From positions 216,888-280,887 of the forward strand of contig JAXDDX010000298.1 of assembly GCA_034670405.1 (NCBI GenBank): a DNA stretch of 64,000 bases, written 5' to 3'. Shown piece by piece: positions 35,841-47,284 of the stretch. The notes beneath the pieces are model-generated. The model ran no database searches and had not been told where the DNA came from. It saw only the letters and a list, made by a program, of their open reading frames with translations. How positions within the stretch are numbered: position 1 is the stretch's first letter; each line of letters starts with the position of its first letter. The position numbers were made by a program, and so were the translations under genes. Source of the stretch: Hoplostethus atlanticus. Taxonomy: Eukaryota > Chordata > Actinopteri > Trachichthyiformes > Trachichthyidae.

Positions 35841-36089
35841 GATGAATAGATCAGATCCATAATCGACCACTCGGGCTGCTTAAATAAACTGTGTACAACT
35901 GTGCACGTGCATTTATCTGGATTGCTTGAGGCTTCGTGGAACTGCTTTATTCCTGATTGACTTGTTAGGTTAACTCAAGCCAGGCTCGCAAGCTTTTCTA
36001 AACCTGCTTTGTGGAACAGCCCCCAGATCTGGATTTCCCACCCAAATAAACTTCTATGTACTGTGTATACGCTGCTTGCCCAAACTCGG

Positions 36090-36290
36090 CATCTATTGCA
36101 CGCCCAACCGTCCTGGTAGGGGGATCCCTCTCTGAGTAGCCCCTCCCAAGGTTTCTTCCATTTTTCCCTAAAAGGTTTTTTTGGGGAGTTTTTCCTTGTC
36201 CTCTGTGAGGGTCCAAGGCTGGGGGATGTCGTGTAATAACCATTTATTGTTTTCACATGTTGGGCATTGTGAAGCCCTTTGAGACTGTAT
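36090..36290 (+). repeat. LINE 3'-UTR fragment
   Basis: GTCCTGGTAGGGGGATCCC, AAGGTTTCTTCCATTTTTCC, GGGGAGTTTTTCCTTGTCC and GAAGCCCTTTGAGACTGTA match the standard 3' tail of fish L2/Rex-type LINEs. Confidence 0.7.
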
Positions 36291-38814
36291 ATTCCTTTAA
36301 CCTGTGCATATGATATAGCAAACCTTCATTTGAGTTTAATATAAAGTATAAGAATAGATTTAAAATGTGTGTATGTATTAAGTCACTATCCAGAGTCCTT
36401 TTGTGAGACGTGGTGCTGGAGAGCTCCAAGTGTTGAGTGAAACAATTCCTCAATATCTAGTTCTCAATATCCTTGTCATTGGTGTAGTGTATGCAGGAGA
36501 CATCGGCCTCCCCCCCTCTTCGGACCACAGCAACACCCAAAGACTAACACATTCCTCTCCCAGGGTCTTCCTATGAGGTCAAGACCCCTGCTGTGCTCCC
36601 AGGAACCCAAGGAACCCCCTTTGCAGCAAAAGGTGGATTTCCCCCATAAAGCCGCCAAAAGTAACACATTGCAGGTTCGACTAGCCCGCTCTGGTGCCAT
36701 TAGGAGATGGGACCGATGATAAGGGCCGGGGAAATGTACCTAATCTACCTTCCAAGGGAGACACAGAATAAGAGAACAAAGAAACTCTGGAATGTGTTGC
36801 AAAAATGTGCTTTCTTTATATGTTTTATTAGATTTAAACTTCACATCCTGTGGCAGATGATGTACCCTACTCCCCAATGTAGTATCTTGGTTATTCAAGG
36901 CACACAGAATGTGTTATCAGGACTTTTGGTTTACTCGCCAGTATTTTGTGGTAAGACAGTGATGTTTGGTGTCATTCAAACCCATTTGTTGTTAGGTGAT
37001 TAAATATGTCACTTGCATCCCCAAAGGATCAAGAAAAATTATGTTTTCCAAACCTGAGCTGGAAATGCAGTTTTAGGGGATGGTGATCACCGGTCATCAA
37101 GTTGTAAATCTGATGCATGCAAATGAGGGAAACACCTACCACTCCTGACATACCATAAAGCCCTTGACCCTTGGGCTCAGCTCAGTCAGAACTCACACGA
37201 AATCTCACGACCTCGAACGAACAAAGGAGGACAACTCCTGCAGCGGGCGGACGGGCAAAAACTCAGGCGGAAAGACATCAAGAAACATCAAGGAACATCA
37301 AGAAACTCAACTCAACCGTCCTGCAGCCCGTCCCGCAGCCCGTCCTGTAACTAAGTTGAACCTGGCTCAAAGCTCTTCTCTCAGCTCAAGTACCAGACCA
37401 GCTCCAGAGTGAATCTTGCCGAGACGGCCGATTGAGTTCACTCAACGTGATCCAGAAGACTACAAAACCACGTCAGAAGCCAGCCGCTACTCTACTCTGC
37501 TTCCTGAACGACGTGAGTCAACACATCGCCCTATTCCTCTATATCCACTGAGGTGAACTGTTGGCACGACGACTCCGACGAACAACGGCCCCCGGATCGC
37601 ACTCCACAACGGCCCTCCTGACGTCGACTGGTCCAGACCAACACGTGCGTGTGTTTACCTGTCCACTGCGACTGCGCGACGGTTACCACGGAGACAAGGA
37701 CACCGCTGACACCCTGCAAACCAGACGGTAACCAACTTTCTTGTTGATGCACGGGTGATGCAAAGGCAGTGTTGAACTGTGAAAGTGAGGTTAGAATACT
37801 CTCTCTCTCTCTCTCCACTATTCTCTGTCCTTCTGTCCCAAGTCTCCCGGAAATGGTCAGCTGTCCTCCAAGCCATCTTTCGCTGTTGCCACATTGCCGC
37901 AATTAGACGTATTACAGCTCAGGTCGTTTTGTCGGTGCAAACTTCCTTGCCATCTTTGATCCCAATATCATTTGCCACTCTTATTTGATATATCCTCTGC
38001 CACTGTTTAACTTTCTACCTTATTTGATATATCCTCTGCCACTGTTTATCTTGCTATCTTGTTTGCCAGTTTTATTGCCATTATCTGTTTTAGTTTAGTA
38101 TACATGTATTCATTTTGTTGGTGTTTTATTTACATAGTTAATAAAATCTTTGCATTTATAAAGAACTGGCTTTTATGGGTCATTGATATATCCTGGACAT
38201 GAAGGTAGAAAATCACTGAAATCTAGAGCTCACTTCTTTTGATTATTAGACTGATATCATCATAAAGAGACTATTCCAGTGTAAACTGGTGGTGCCCCGC
38301 AAGTGTTAATTAATAAGATATTAATTACTAAGAATAATTTCAGTAATTGTCAATTTTCAGAATTGACCAAATAGTCTCATCGTTCATAACGAAGCTCAAC
38401 ACACTACATTGGTTTCTTTTGAACAGTAACTGGGTTTCCATCAAAATATGAAGTATTGAATTAGAAATGTTGAATGGAAACGGCATGGGAACACTCATTT
38501 TTGATGCACAAAGTGTGTTTTTTGTAATGAATAGCGATTGAAACGCATTTGTCTAACAAATAACGACGTAGGCTTCACATGATCAGCCCGCTGAATGGCT
38601 CAGTTTCATTGCACAACAGTTGAAAACTGGCTTTGGACTCTGAAATGCTGTCTGTCCAACACCACCTCCAGAAATGGAGGTGTTATTTCTAACATGTATA
38701 AGTCTCCATCGTGGTTGAATGACCATTAGTTGGTACCTTTGCAATATCACACGTTATTTCTAACATGTATAAGTCTGCATTGTGGTTGTATGACAATTAG
38801 TGGTACATTAGAAC
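36291..38814. other. Unassigned; possible LTR-like unit
   Basis: A comparatively GC-rich stretch at 37160-37750 ends in AT-rich text with an AATAAAATC near 38141. GGTGGTGCCCCGCAAGTG at about 38290 resembles a primer-binding site. This could be a degraded LTR and leader, but no clean TG...CA ends were found. Short direct repeats TTTGATATATCCTCTGCCAC occur at 37985 and 38021. Confidence 0.3.
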
Positions 38815-39568
38815 TAGGGCTGCACAATAAATAGTTTTATTATCGTCATCGCAATATGAACTTCGCAAACACATCGCAAAAGACTGCGATATCTACTTTG
38901 AATAGGCCTATAATATATTTAATAACGTGCACACCACGTTATGTTCTCTGTTGCACGGTGCCAGGTATGAGACAGACCAGTAGACCAGTAGTATTGCACT
39001 CCATCTGACAGAGCCTCCTAAAATTCTACAATTTGCTCCAAAGTTGAAGCAGAGATTGAACAAGCCGGTATTTAAGCCGGTATTTAAAACATGGCGGTTG
39101 GCGGACTTGACGTTTTTTGCGTAACTTGTATTGACTAATTAGCGTTGTTCAGTACTGCAACTCCACCCTGATGGTTCCTGGTGCCCCGAAAAGTATTAGC
39201 TCGCTAGCAGGAACTCATTTTGGAGCCCGTAACTATCCCAGAGGAACCTTTTCGGGACTAGTTCCCCTGGTCGGAAAGGTCAAAGTTCCTGGGACTAAGT
39301 ACCAATAGTACTGGATCGTTCCTGTGGTCGGAAAACGCCTACTGTAACATATAAAATTTGTTCAATAAAAGGACATTGGAAATATTTTTTTCATGTTTAA
39401 TTCAGTAGGTATAGGCTATTCATTGTCTGGGTCTATTTTTGCAGTATACAACAGCAGAAAGACATTAGAACTGTGTACACTTGAATATGTTTCTTTATTG
39501 CAAGTCGTTGCAGTTGCAATATTATCGTTATCGCATATCGCATATTTTCCTCATATCGGGCAGCCCTA
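38815..39568. mobile_element. hAT element (non-autonomous)
   Basis: Termini are TAGGGCTGCACAATAAAT and CATATCGGGCAGCCCTA. Flanks ATTAGAAC (38807-38814) and ATTAGAAT (39569-39576) are a 7/8 matching target duplication. The interior has the TATCG-rich subterminal text typical of this family. No transposase is recognised. Confidence 0.75.
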
Positions 39569-42240
39569 ATTAGAATATGACCAAGTGCATTTCTTTGTTT
39601 TCATCTTTAAATCAAAACATGATATATGGCCAACATTAGCTGACACTAAAGAGCAATGTCTACTTGCCCAGTACTAATCAACACTAATCAATTCTTGAAA
39701 GATTCTTTCCATTTTTCTGGTGCAATATTTTGACATTAAAGAAGCCAGTTTATTCGCTTCAGCGCAGCTGATGGAAGCCCACCTAATTTGCACTTAATCT
39801 TTCACAACATTTCAAAAGTTTCTGTAAAATTCGCTTTACAGTAGGATGGAACCATATCTGTCAGTAGGCAAAGCCTTGACAACGCATCCCGAGTTTTATC
39901 AACAAATCTCTATCCCTTACATTATCAAAAGCCTGATTCAACTAAATACATCTTTTATTCAGTAAAATATCTGAACTAAATAATATCAATTTAATCAACT
40001 GACTTCAGTAAAAGTGAGTGAAATAGAGTGAAACTTGCTAAATAAGCAAATTCAAGCACTCACATTAAAAAACATACACACATTTTATTAAATTGTGGCC
40101 ATGTTTTAATATGGGTGCAAAAGTTCAGAAATTGGAAAGTAAAATTAGGGTATGGATAATAAATAAAGCCACATTAAATAACATCTTCGGCACTGGGTGT
40201 GGTAATTGTGGCCTTAACTGGACATATCTTTTTAATTTATTTAAAAATGCAAACAATATTAAATAATATTTTTGCTATTATTACTATTAATTAATACATG
40301 ATACATGAAATATATATAATAAAATAAATTATTTTGTTTTGACTAAATAAATAAACAAAGAAATAAAACAGATAGTATTTAAAATGTATTATATGCAGTT
40401 GACCTTCATTTGATGGACTACCCTTGAATGGCATCCCAGTGTTTCCCACCAGAAAAGCAACACTCAGCCAGTTCCTGTTGTTACTGTCTCACTTTATCGG
40501 TTTAGAAAATCTATTTACTGTGTATCTGGTCTCACCACCACCGAAAACGAGATCTACTGGAAATTGCTGCACTTTTATCTGAAATGGAGGTATCATTACA
40601 ATGGGTAATCATAATAATGAGCGATGATTGAGAGTGGGAGAGATCGGGGAAACAGAGAGGTGGATTGTTCTATCCAAACACTGACTCAGCGTCAATAAGC
40701 CACACACACACATCCCTCCCTCTGCACACAAACACACGTCTGACAGTGCCTGACCAGCAGTGAGACATGCTGTGTGTGTGGGGAGTGTAAGCAGATTCAG
40801 CCTCACAAATAGACCCTTCAATTAGTCTCTAACTCACACTTACTTTACGCTACTTTAGGATCAAGACTGATTATCAGAAGCATTACCAAATTAAGTTTAA
40901 AAGTTTTAAAAATGTAAATGACCAAAAATCAACAATTTATACATTCAAAGCCTAGAGATTATTACTTGGTTTGAAAAGATGTACTACACAGTACCACAGT
41001 CTGTGAGTTTATTATCTTTAACAAAATGATTCGCAATATTCGTGGCAGACGTGACAGGAGTGGGCTTGTGTCAGCTATCAAAAAAACATTTATAAATCTG
41101 GCAATTCAATGCGGCCTTGCTTATCGGCAAACATACACGGTCGCAAAATACAACCCAAGACCTTTCCTGAATAGTTAGGTTCCACTGGAGAACTCGTCGT
41201 ACGTATAATCCACCGAGCAACAGTACACGGATAAAATCTCAATTTGTAGAGTTGTTTCACCTGTTCTTCCCACATCATCTTCCCCCAAAACACACCGTAG
41301 TAGGCGGTAGTGAGCATCAGGGCTACAGCGAGCAGTGTGATTCAATTCTTAAAAGTTGTTGTTTTCTTTATATTAAGTGCTGTTTGGTGGGCTATCTATA
41401 TGCCGAATATACCAAAGGATCCTTTCAATTCACAAAACGTCTTAAATCGTGTTCGATGAGGTATGCAAATGTGTCGATGAGCATGGAAACATTAAAATGC
41501 ACAATTTGTTGAAACGAGTTTGGCGTGAGATTCATTCCATTCGAGAGAGCAGGATGTAGGGGCAAAATTTACACCCAGTAGTTTGCTAGGCTGTCCGAAA
41601 TCACTGCATCAAAACAAGATCTCGCGTAACTGCCCTGGCGTTTCCTGCACAATGACCTACAGACCACGGTGAGTATATGTAGAAGTGTAAAAAGACATAT
41701 TTACATACCGACTCGGTTTCACTACGTACTCCTGCCGGCCAGAGTTACAGAATGAGGTAAGAACCACCCGACCGGCCTACAACGCATGACTGAACGAACA
41801 AACCATGCGCTGTTGTTATGGATTGTGATTGGTCAGAGTTGAGCTATAGATTTGCATATTTACCGAAAACCTTAAGAATTTATGGTAATAACCATTACTT
41901 CGTGATTTAAAGCAACGTCTTGGGAGCGTTCACGCGTTTCAACTCGATTTAAGTCATGAAACACCATGTCTGAAGTCTACTGTACTTTGCTCCCGATCAG
42001 CTTTTCACACACTTTTACACATGCACTCAGTGATTTGACTTCGTGTGCAGTGTTAAGTGCAAACCGAAACTGCATCAAGTAGTTGTGTCCTGTCATTGTA
42101 TTTTAAGAGCTGTGAATAAAATGACCTGTGTGATGAAAAACGTTCTTAATGTTGATTTATTTTAAGTGTTAACATTGCTTACCGGTGTTTCCTTGTTGAT
42201 GTCAGAATTGAGGAAGTCACAAATCGGGGGAGTTTCCAAG
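39569..42240. other. No confident gene; possible promoter region at 41.2-41.8 kb
   Basis: At 41261-41317 the minus strand has ATG then MLTTAYYGVFWGKMMWEEQ followed by a GT donor. A CpG-containing stretch with an inverted CCAAT box (GACCAATCACAATCC, minus strand) lies just upstream at 41.7-41.85 kb. A 5' exon of a minus-strand gene, possibly stonin-2, is conceivable but unproven. Confidence 0.25.
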
Positions 42241-42460
42241 TAGTTATAAACTGAAAGCTGAGGTGGTGGTATTTTCTAGTAGTATTTACCATCTGAACCC
42301 TGAGGTTAATAGTAATTTCTAGTAGTATTTATCATCTGGAAGCTGAGGTGAACAGTATTTTATAGTAGTATTTACCAGCTGAAAGCTGAGCTGAACAGTA
42401 TTTTCAAGTAGTATTTACCAGCTGAAGGCTGAGGTGAACAGTATTTTCAAGTAGGAAGCT
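42241..42460. repeat. Minisatellite, about 52-bp period
   Basis: Four to five imperfect units with the core CTGAAAGCTGAGGTGAACAG followed by TATTTTCAAGTAGTATTTACC. Confidence 0.85.
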
Positions 42461-42852
42461 CATATCTACCATCTTTCTCATGTATCATGAATGTAGCATC
42501 AAATACTACATACAAACATCAACAAAAATTAATCATATTTTCAGAAATGCATATTTATTCTTTTTTCTTTTTCTTTTTCCATATGTATTCTTTGTCCTCA
42601 TCTCATATAACTATAATATAATCATGTTGTTACTTAATACTGTAATGCAATGAATAAGACTAATTACATTTGAATGATCCCTATAGGGAAATGTCATACA
42701 GCATATAAAATATTAGGAAGGAGCTCCTACTGTTTAGTTGTACCCCATTCTGCATAATCCATGTCCATGAGTGTGGACAGAGCCGCTGCTAGGAATCTTG
42801 GGCCCGAAGTTCCGAAGCTGATAACTAACAATTAGCATAATTGACAAACACA

Positions 42853-42920
42853 TACATTACATTACATTACAAGCATGTAGCAGACACTTTTATCCAAAGC
42901 GACTTACATACATTGAGATA
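42853..42920. repeat. L2-type LINE/SINE 3' tail
   Basis: ATTACATTACA...GTAGCAGACACTTTTATCC, then AAAGCGACTTACATACATTG, is the conserved fish L2-family 3' tail. The same tail is seen at 62360. Confidence 0.7.
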
Positions 42921-43368
42921 ATAATTAAACATGAGTTAATTTCACTAAAATGCTATGACTAACTATGAGTTTTTACAGTGAGCAGGTTGAACAGGCCTAT
43001 AGTCTCCCAAAGACCACTGGTGTTTTATATGTTATTTTAGATCAGGAGATATTACATTTCATTTTAAATGTTAATCATTTTAGGTTTACATGTGTGCCAC
43101 TAACTTGGAACTCTTTCTAGCACATCATAAAACTCATTGGGTTGATTATATTCTCTATACTGCATTATGGACCTACGACCAATAGATGGCAATATTCTCC
43201 AATGTACCATAGACATACAGATCAGGTAGTCAAGTATGGGGTATCTCTCTCTCCAAATAGTAATGAGGCAAATACACTAAAAAAAGGCAGCATCAAAAAT
43301 GTCATCCTTTTGAACCTTTACTAACCCCCACCCACACACTCACCACACTCTGTCTCTCACACACATAC

Positions 43369-43412
43369 AAACACACACACACACACACGCACACACACAC
43401 ACACACACACAC
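43369..43412. repeat. (CA)n microsatellite
   Basis: CA repeats with a CACG interruption. Confidence 0.9.
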
Positions 43413-44089
43413 AGGAGTACAGAAACATACACAAACACACATGTTGAGTAATAGGCAGTGATGCTCCTGCTGCCTCATTTGCTGTTGCTAGGCATCTGCA
43501 TCTGCTTCGGCAGGGAAATCCAGTTGAGTTGGATTTTACCCCTACTGACAAATACTCTACAAGAGTTTGACTAATATGGGAAGGCCTATACTGATATTTT
43601 TGGACTGCAGGATGACGCTGGGTTCACACCGGACGCGGCAGCGCCGCAAAGCGCCACGAATAGCCGCAAAGCGCAGCCAGTTTCCTTTCAGCGCCCATGT
43701 TAACCAATTTGACTTGATTGCTGAAAGCTGACGGCTTCCACCCTAATGGGGTAGGCGCTGCTTTATTATCTAGCAACATAGACAGATGTCTAAGGGAGAG
43801 CTGACATTAGTCCGTAGAGCTCCCCGGGATGCAGGCGATTAGAGAACCTGCTAGGCCTAGAAAGGGTGTGGAGTCTGCCAGGTTAGAGTTTACAGCAGAA
43901 CAGACTGAGACTGTACCCCCCCTTGCCATTTTCCCCCCATATATGCCAAGTTTTACCAGTCTACATTTACTTTATCCCCTGGCAGCAAACCTCTTGATCT
44001 GAAAATTACAGTACAGTCCTTCCAATTAAGACTGTATCTTTCTCCCACCGCGCCCGTCAAATTTCCTACCAACCCACAATAAATTACAG

Positions 44090-44664
44090 CAACTTAATTG
44101 AAGTTAGACCCACGCATACTGCCATTAACATTGACAAAAATTCTGGCAGTACTGAACGCCTCACTGTGGGCTTCATCAATATAAGATCATTATCAACAAA
44201 AGTGCTGCTGATCAATGATCTGATTATTGAACATAATCTATACATGATGGGTCTCTGTGAAACCTGGCTAAAGCCAAACTTTTATTTCTCAGGTTGCCCG
44301 GGAGACGAAAAAAGGTGGGGGTGTTGCCCTGATATTTAACCCCATCCTTAGTCTTAATCCCAACACTAACAACAAATTTACATCCTTCGAAGTCCTGATT
44401 CTGCGCCCTACAGCTACGAATCTCCCGTCATTCTACTTAGCAGTACTTTACCGTCCACCCGGGCCCTATTCGCTCTTCTTAGAAGAGTTCTCCAATTTCA
44501 TCTTGGACTTAGTGACCCGAGCTGATAATATTCTCATCATCGGTGATTTTAACATTCACCTGAATAATTCCTCCGATCCTCTCAGTAAGGCCTTCCTAGA
44601 TCTTATTGATACTTGCGGCTTCACTCAATTTGTTAATGAACCAACCCACCATGGTGGCAACACC
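44090..44664 (+). pseudogene. L2/CR1-type LINE endonuclease fragment (5' part)
   Basis: The readable domain is an apurinic endonuclease of a non-LTR retrotransposon: GFINIRSLSTK, LCETWLKP, YRPPG, then the catalytic GDFNIH and FVNEPTHHGGNTC. A deletion/frameshift lies near 44290-44305. It stops abruptly where the retroviral LTR begins at 44665. The C-terminal part of a LINE in the same orientation resumes at 61621. Confidence 0.8.
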
Positions 44665-45110
44665 TGTCGTGGCAATTTAAAGTGAATTGCACTTTATCTA
44701 GTTGGTGAGAACAGCTCAATAAAGCTATAACACAATATATGTCTCAGAGGCCTTTAATGCTTGCAAGCAGGCACAATACCTTTCACAACCAAGAGGGTTG
44801 TTCCGGGTAGAGAGCAAAGGCAGGTTACATCAGTCATCAGTCACCTTTCTAATATGCTGAGTCATGCTCAGCCACGTATCTCTTACACAGTTCAAAGCAG
44901 TTTAATGAAGGCAAAGGAATCATACAGTGCACAGACACCTGGCAGAAAAGGAGTACTTTCTATCATAGTTAGAACATTCCGGTCTAACTCCCTACGACTC
45001 ATCCTGTGCTCCCAGGAACTGCTTGTGTCCTTGACATTTCCAACAAAGCCGTCTTTCATAACATTGCAACAGTTGTAATAAACTTCCAGCTAATAATCAT
45101 GGGAAAAGTG
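44665..45110 (-). repeat. 3' LTR, distal piece
   Basis: Read on the minus strand it contains TTCATTAAACTGC, GCATTAAAGGCC and TAGCTTTATTGAGC, then ends GCCACGACA. Together with 55828-55954 it forms an LTR of about 570 bp. No complete partner copy exists because the 5' LTR is truncated, so assignment rests on position, the ending and the target duplication of the inserted element. Confidence 0.6.
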
Positions 45111-45126
45111 CACTGAAAAAAATTAT
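45111..45126 (+). repeat. Left terminal inverted repeat of the CACTG element
   Basis: CACTGAAAAAAATTAT; pairs with 55812-55827. Confidence 0.75.
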
Positions 45127-46129
45127 TCTTCGTCTCAGCAAATACAGCTCACGTAAACTAAGCAATGTTTATTTACATTAAGCAAGTTATAAGTTTTACA
45201 TGATATTTACTGCTATATACAAAGCAGAAGTTCAATTAATTGTTTTAAACAGAATAGAGCTTAACAGATAAGTATAATGGTAAGTAATACCAGCATGTTG
45301 TTAAACCTGAGTACATTTTATGTGAAGTTTTAATTCAGTAGGTAATAGCACGTCATTTCCTGTATGCGCCCCCTCCAACAACGACTGTGACAAGGTACGC
45401 ACATGTTGCCAATTTTCGAAGCAGCCGAAAAGTTTCAGGTATGTAACTCTTAATTATTCTAATTTAAGATCAACAACAAGCCCATAGTCTAAGTAAAAAT
45501 ATGCTTAACATATCATGGGAGGTTGAAAAATAAGTACTATCCCGTTTTGAGTGGAGGGTTTGTCGTTAACTACGTTAGATAACGTTTGCTAGCAAAGCCC
45601 TCGGAAAACACGCTAACATCTGGGCTCCGTTTCACGTACGTAGCTAAGTGAGTTAACCGGATTAGTTTGTTGACAATTTGGGATAAATCCGTGATTTTCC
45701 GTTTCACGGAGTTTGTTGGATAATTTGAATATATACAAGCCATCCGGTGAAATCACACACACCCCTTAGCAGAAATGAGCGCACCGTTCGTTTGTGAGAG
45801 GTTCTTGTTGATGAAGGAGCTATCATTGTAAGGAATTATCTTTATGAGCACTAACGTTACCGATTTAGTCGTGAGGGAATTATTTACCTCCAGCAATTAA
45901 TAGGACACATTGAACGACACGTTTTCTGAAATCTTGTGTGTAACGTCAGTTTGTGAATTAACGTTAGAGCTTTATTATGCCTCTGAAGGTTATATCAACC
46001 ATATTAATACTATTTTTTCTCTTGTGTTTATAGCAGTAGACTGTCAATTAGCCAGCAGATGTGTGGCCCAAGAAGCTTTCATCACAAACCTCTGTAAGTG
46101 CAGCCTTAAATTATATTAATAATCATTGT
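45127..46129. other. 5' subterminal region of the CACTG element
   Basis: Non-coding, with repeated TAAGTA/CTTAA motifs. A possible 5' UTR exon ends near 46092 (CTCTGTAAGTG). Promoter position is unknown. Confidence 0.35.
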
Positions 46130-46249
46130 CTAGCCCAGGGGGTCACCGATCTTATCCAGAATAGGCCTGAGTGTGTGCAGGCTTTTGTTCCAACCAAGCA
46201 GTAGCACACCTCAGGCCCTTTCTGGATAAGATTGGTGACCTCTGGCTAG
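46130..46249. repeat. 120-bp palindromic foldback
   Basis: CTAGCCCAGGGGGTCACCGA and the inverse TTGGTGACCTCTGGCTAG enclose further inverted sequence (CTTATCCAGAA/TTTCTGGATAAG). It lies in the 5' region of the CACTG element; no clear target duplication was found. Confidence 0.7.
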
Positions 46250-46568
46250 TCAAAATAAATCATATTTGCCCTCAAGATATTTGATATTTTGATCAATCTC
46301 ATTGTAATTACATATCTAATCAGGCCTGCATAGAAAATGTATACTTCTGAATATTGTTCTTATTTTTATATTTCTTTTCATTGAAGAAACGACTCAAGGG
46401 TGGCCGTCAAAGAAGGCAAGTATACAGTTTTGTCTGCATGCACTTAATGTTAACAAGTAAGTAGAAAGGCTAAGGCTGCTATTCAATCTATAGGTAGGCA
46501 TATTCCACCTTAACTGTCTGTTGAATCAGTGACATGATATCAGTGTTTACATGTTCATTATTTACATC

Positions 46569-46757
46569 AGTGGTTCCCAACCCAGTCCTTGAGTACCCTC
46601 AGCCATTCCATGTATTTGATCTTCCCCAGTGCTAGCTCACCTGATTAGTCAAGGCCTTGCTGAGTAGGTGACTAATGAATCAGGTGTGCTAGCACTGGGG
46701 AAGATCAAATATCTGGAATGTCTGGGGGTACATGAGGACTGGGTTGGGAACCACTAG
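46569..46757. mobile_element. hAT-type MITE with perfect 8-bp duplication
   Basis: A near-perfect foldback from AGTGGTTCCCAACCCAGTCC to GGACTGGGTTGGGAACCACT plus AG. TTTACATC is identical at 46561-46568 and 46758-46765. It is inserted in the 5' part of the CACTG element. Confidence 0.8.
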
Positions 46758-47284
46758 TTTACATCTCTGATGGCTTATTGAAGCCACCGCAGAATGCCAG
46801 CAAAGCTTCTAGTCCAGTCTTTATTAACCCAGTCCTCAAGGCCCTCACCACATATTTGATCCTTCCCACCTCCAACACATTAGTTTCAACTAATCATCAA
46901 CAGGTTGATGATTAGCTAACCGTAACTAACTGTAGCTAGCTGTCTGAGTCAAATTTGTGTAACCTCATGTAGCGGCTACCACATAGGGCATTTTCAGGGA
47001 TAGGGCGATTGTCATAATCAAGAAATGTTGCAACAATGGTAGGTAATCAGTTAAATCAGTTGGCATGCCAGCCAAGTAGTGGTGTGTCTACTAGAGACTT
47101 AAGAATCTTTTCTGGCATTCCACTGAGCAGCGGCTTCCATAACCAATGAGAGATGTGAACATTGCCGCAGAACATGTAAACACTATCACAGCACTGTTTC
47201 AACAGAAAGTTAAGATGGTATGGACGGGACTAGAAATGGGTTAGAAAAATGACTTTTTCTTTTGTTTTTAACTTATAGCGCCAT

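Noticed and set aside
37164..37412. 82-codon plus-strand frame rich in Arg/Ser/Thr
   Set aside because: No domain, probably part of a degraded LTR leader; evidence too weak to call a gene.
42241..42460. CRISPR-like array
   Set aside because: Vertebrate minisatellite; units are contiguous and imperfect with no distinct spacers.
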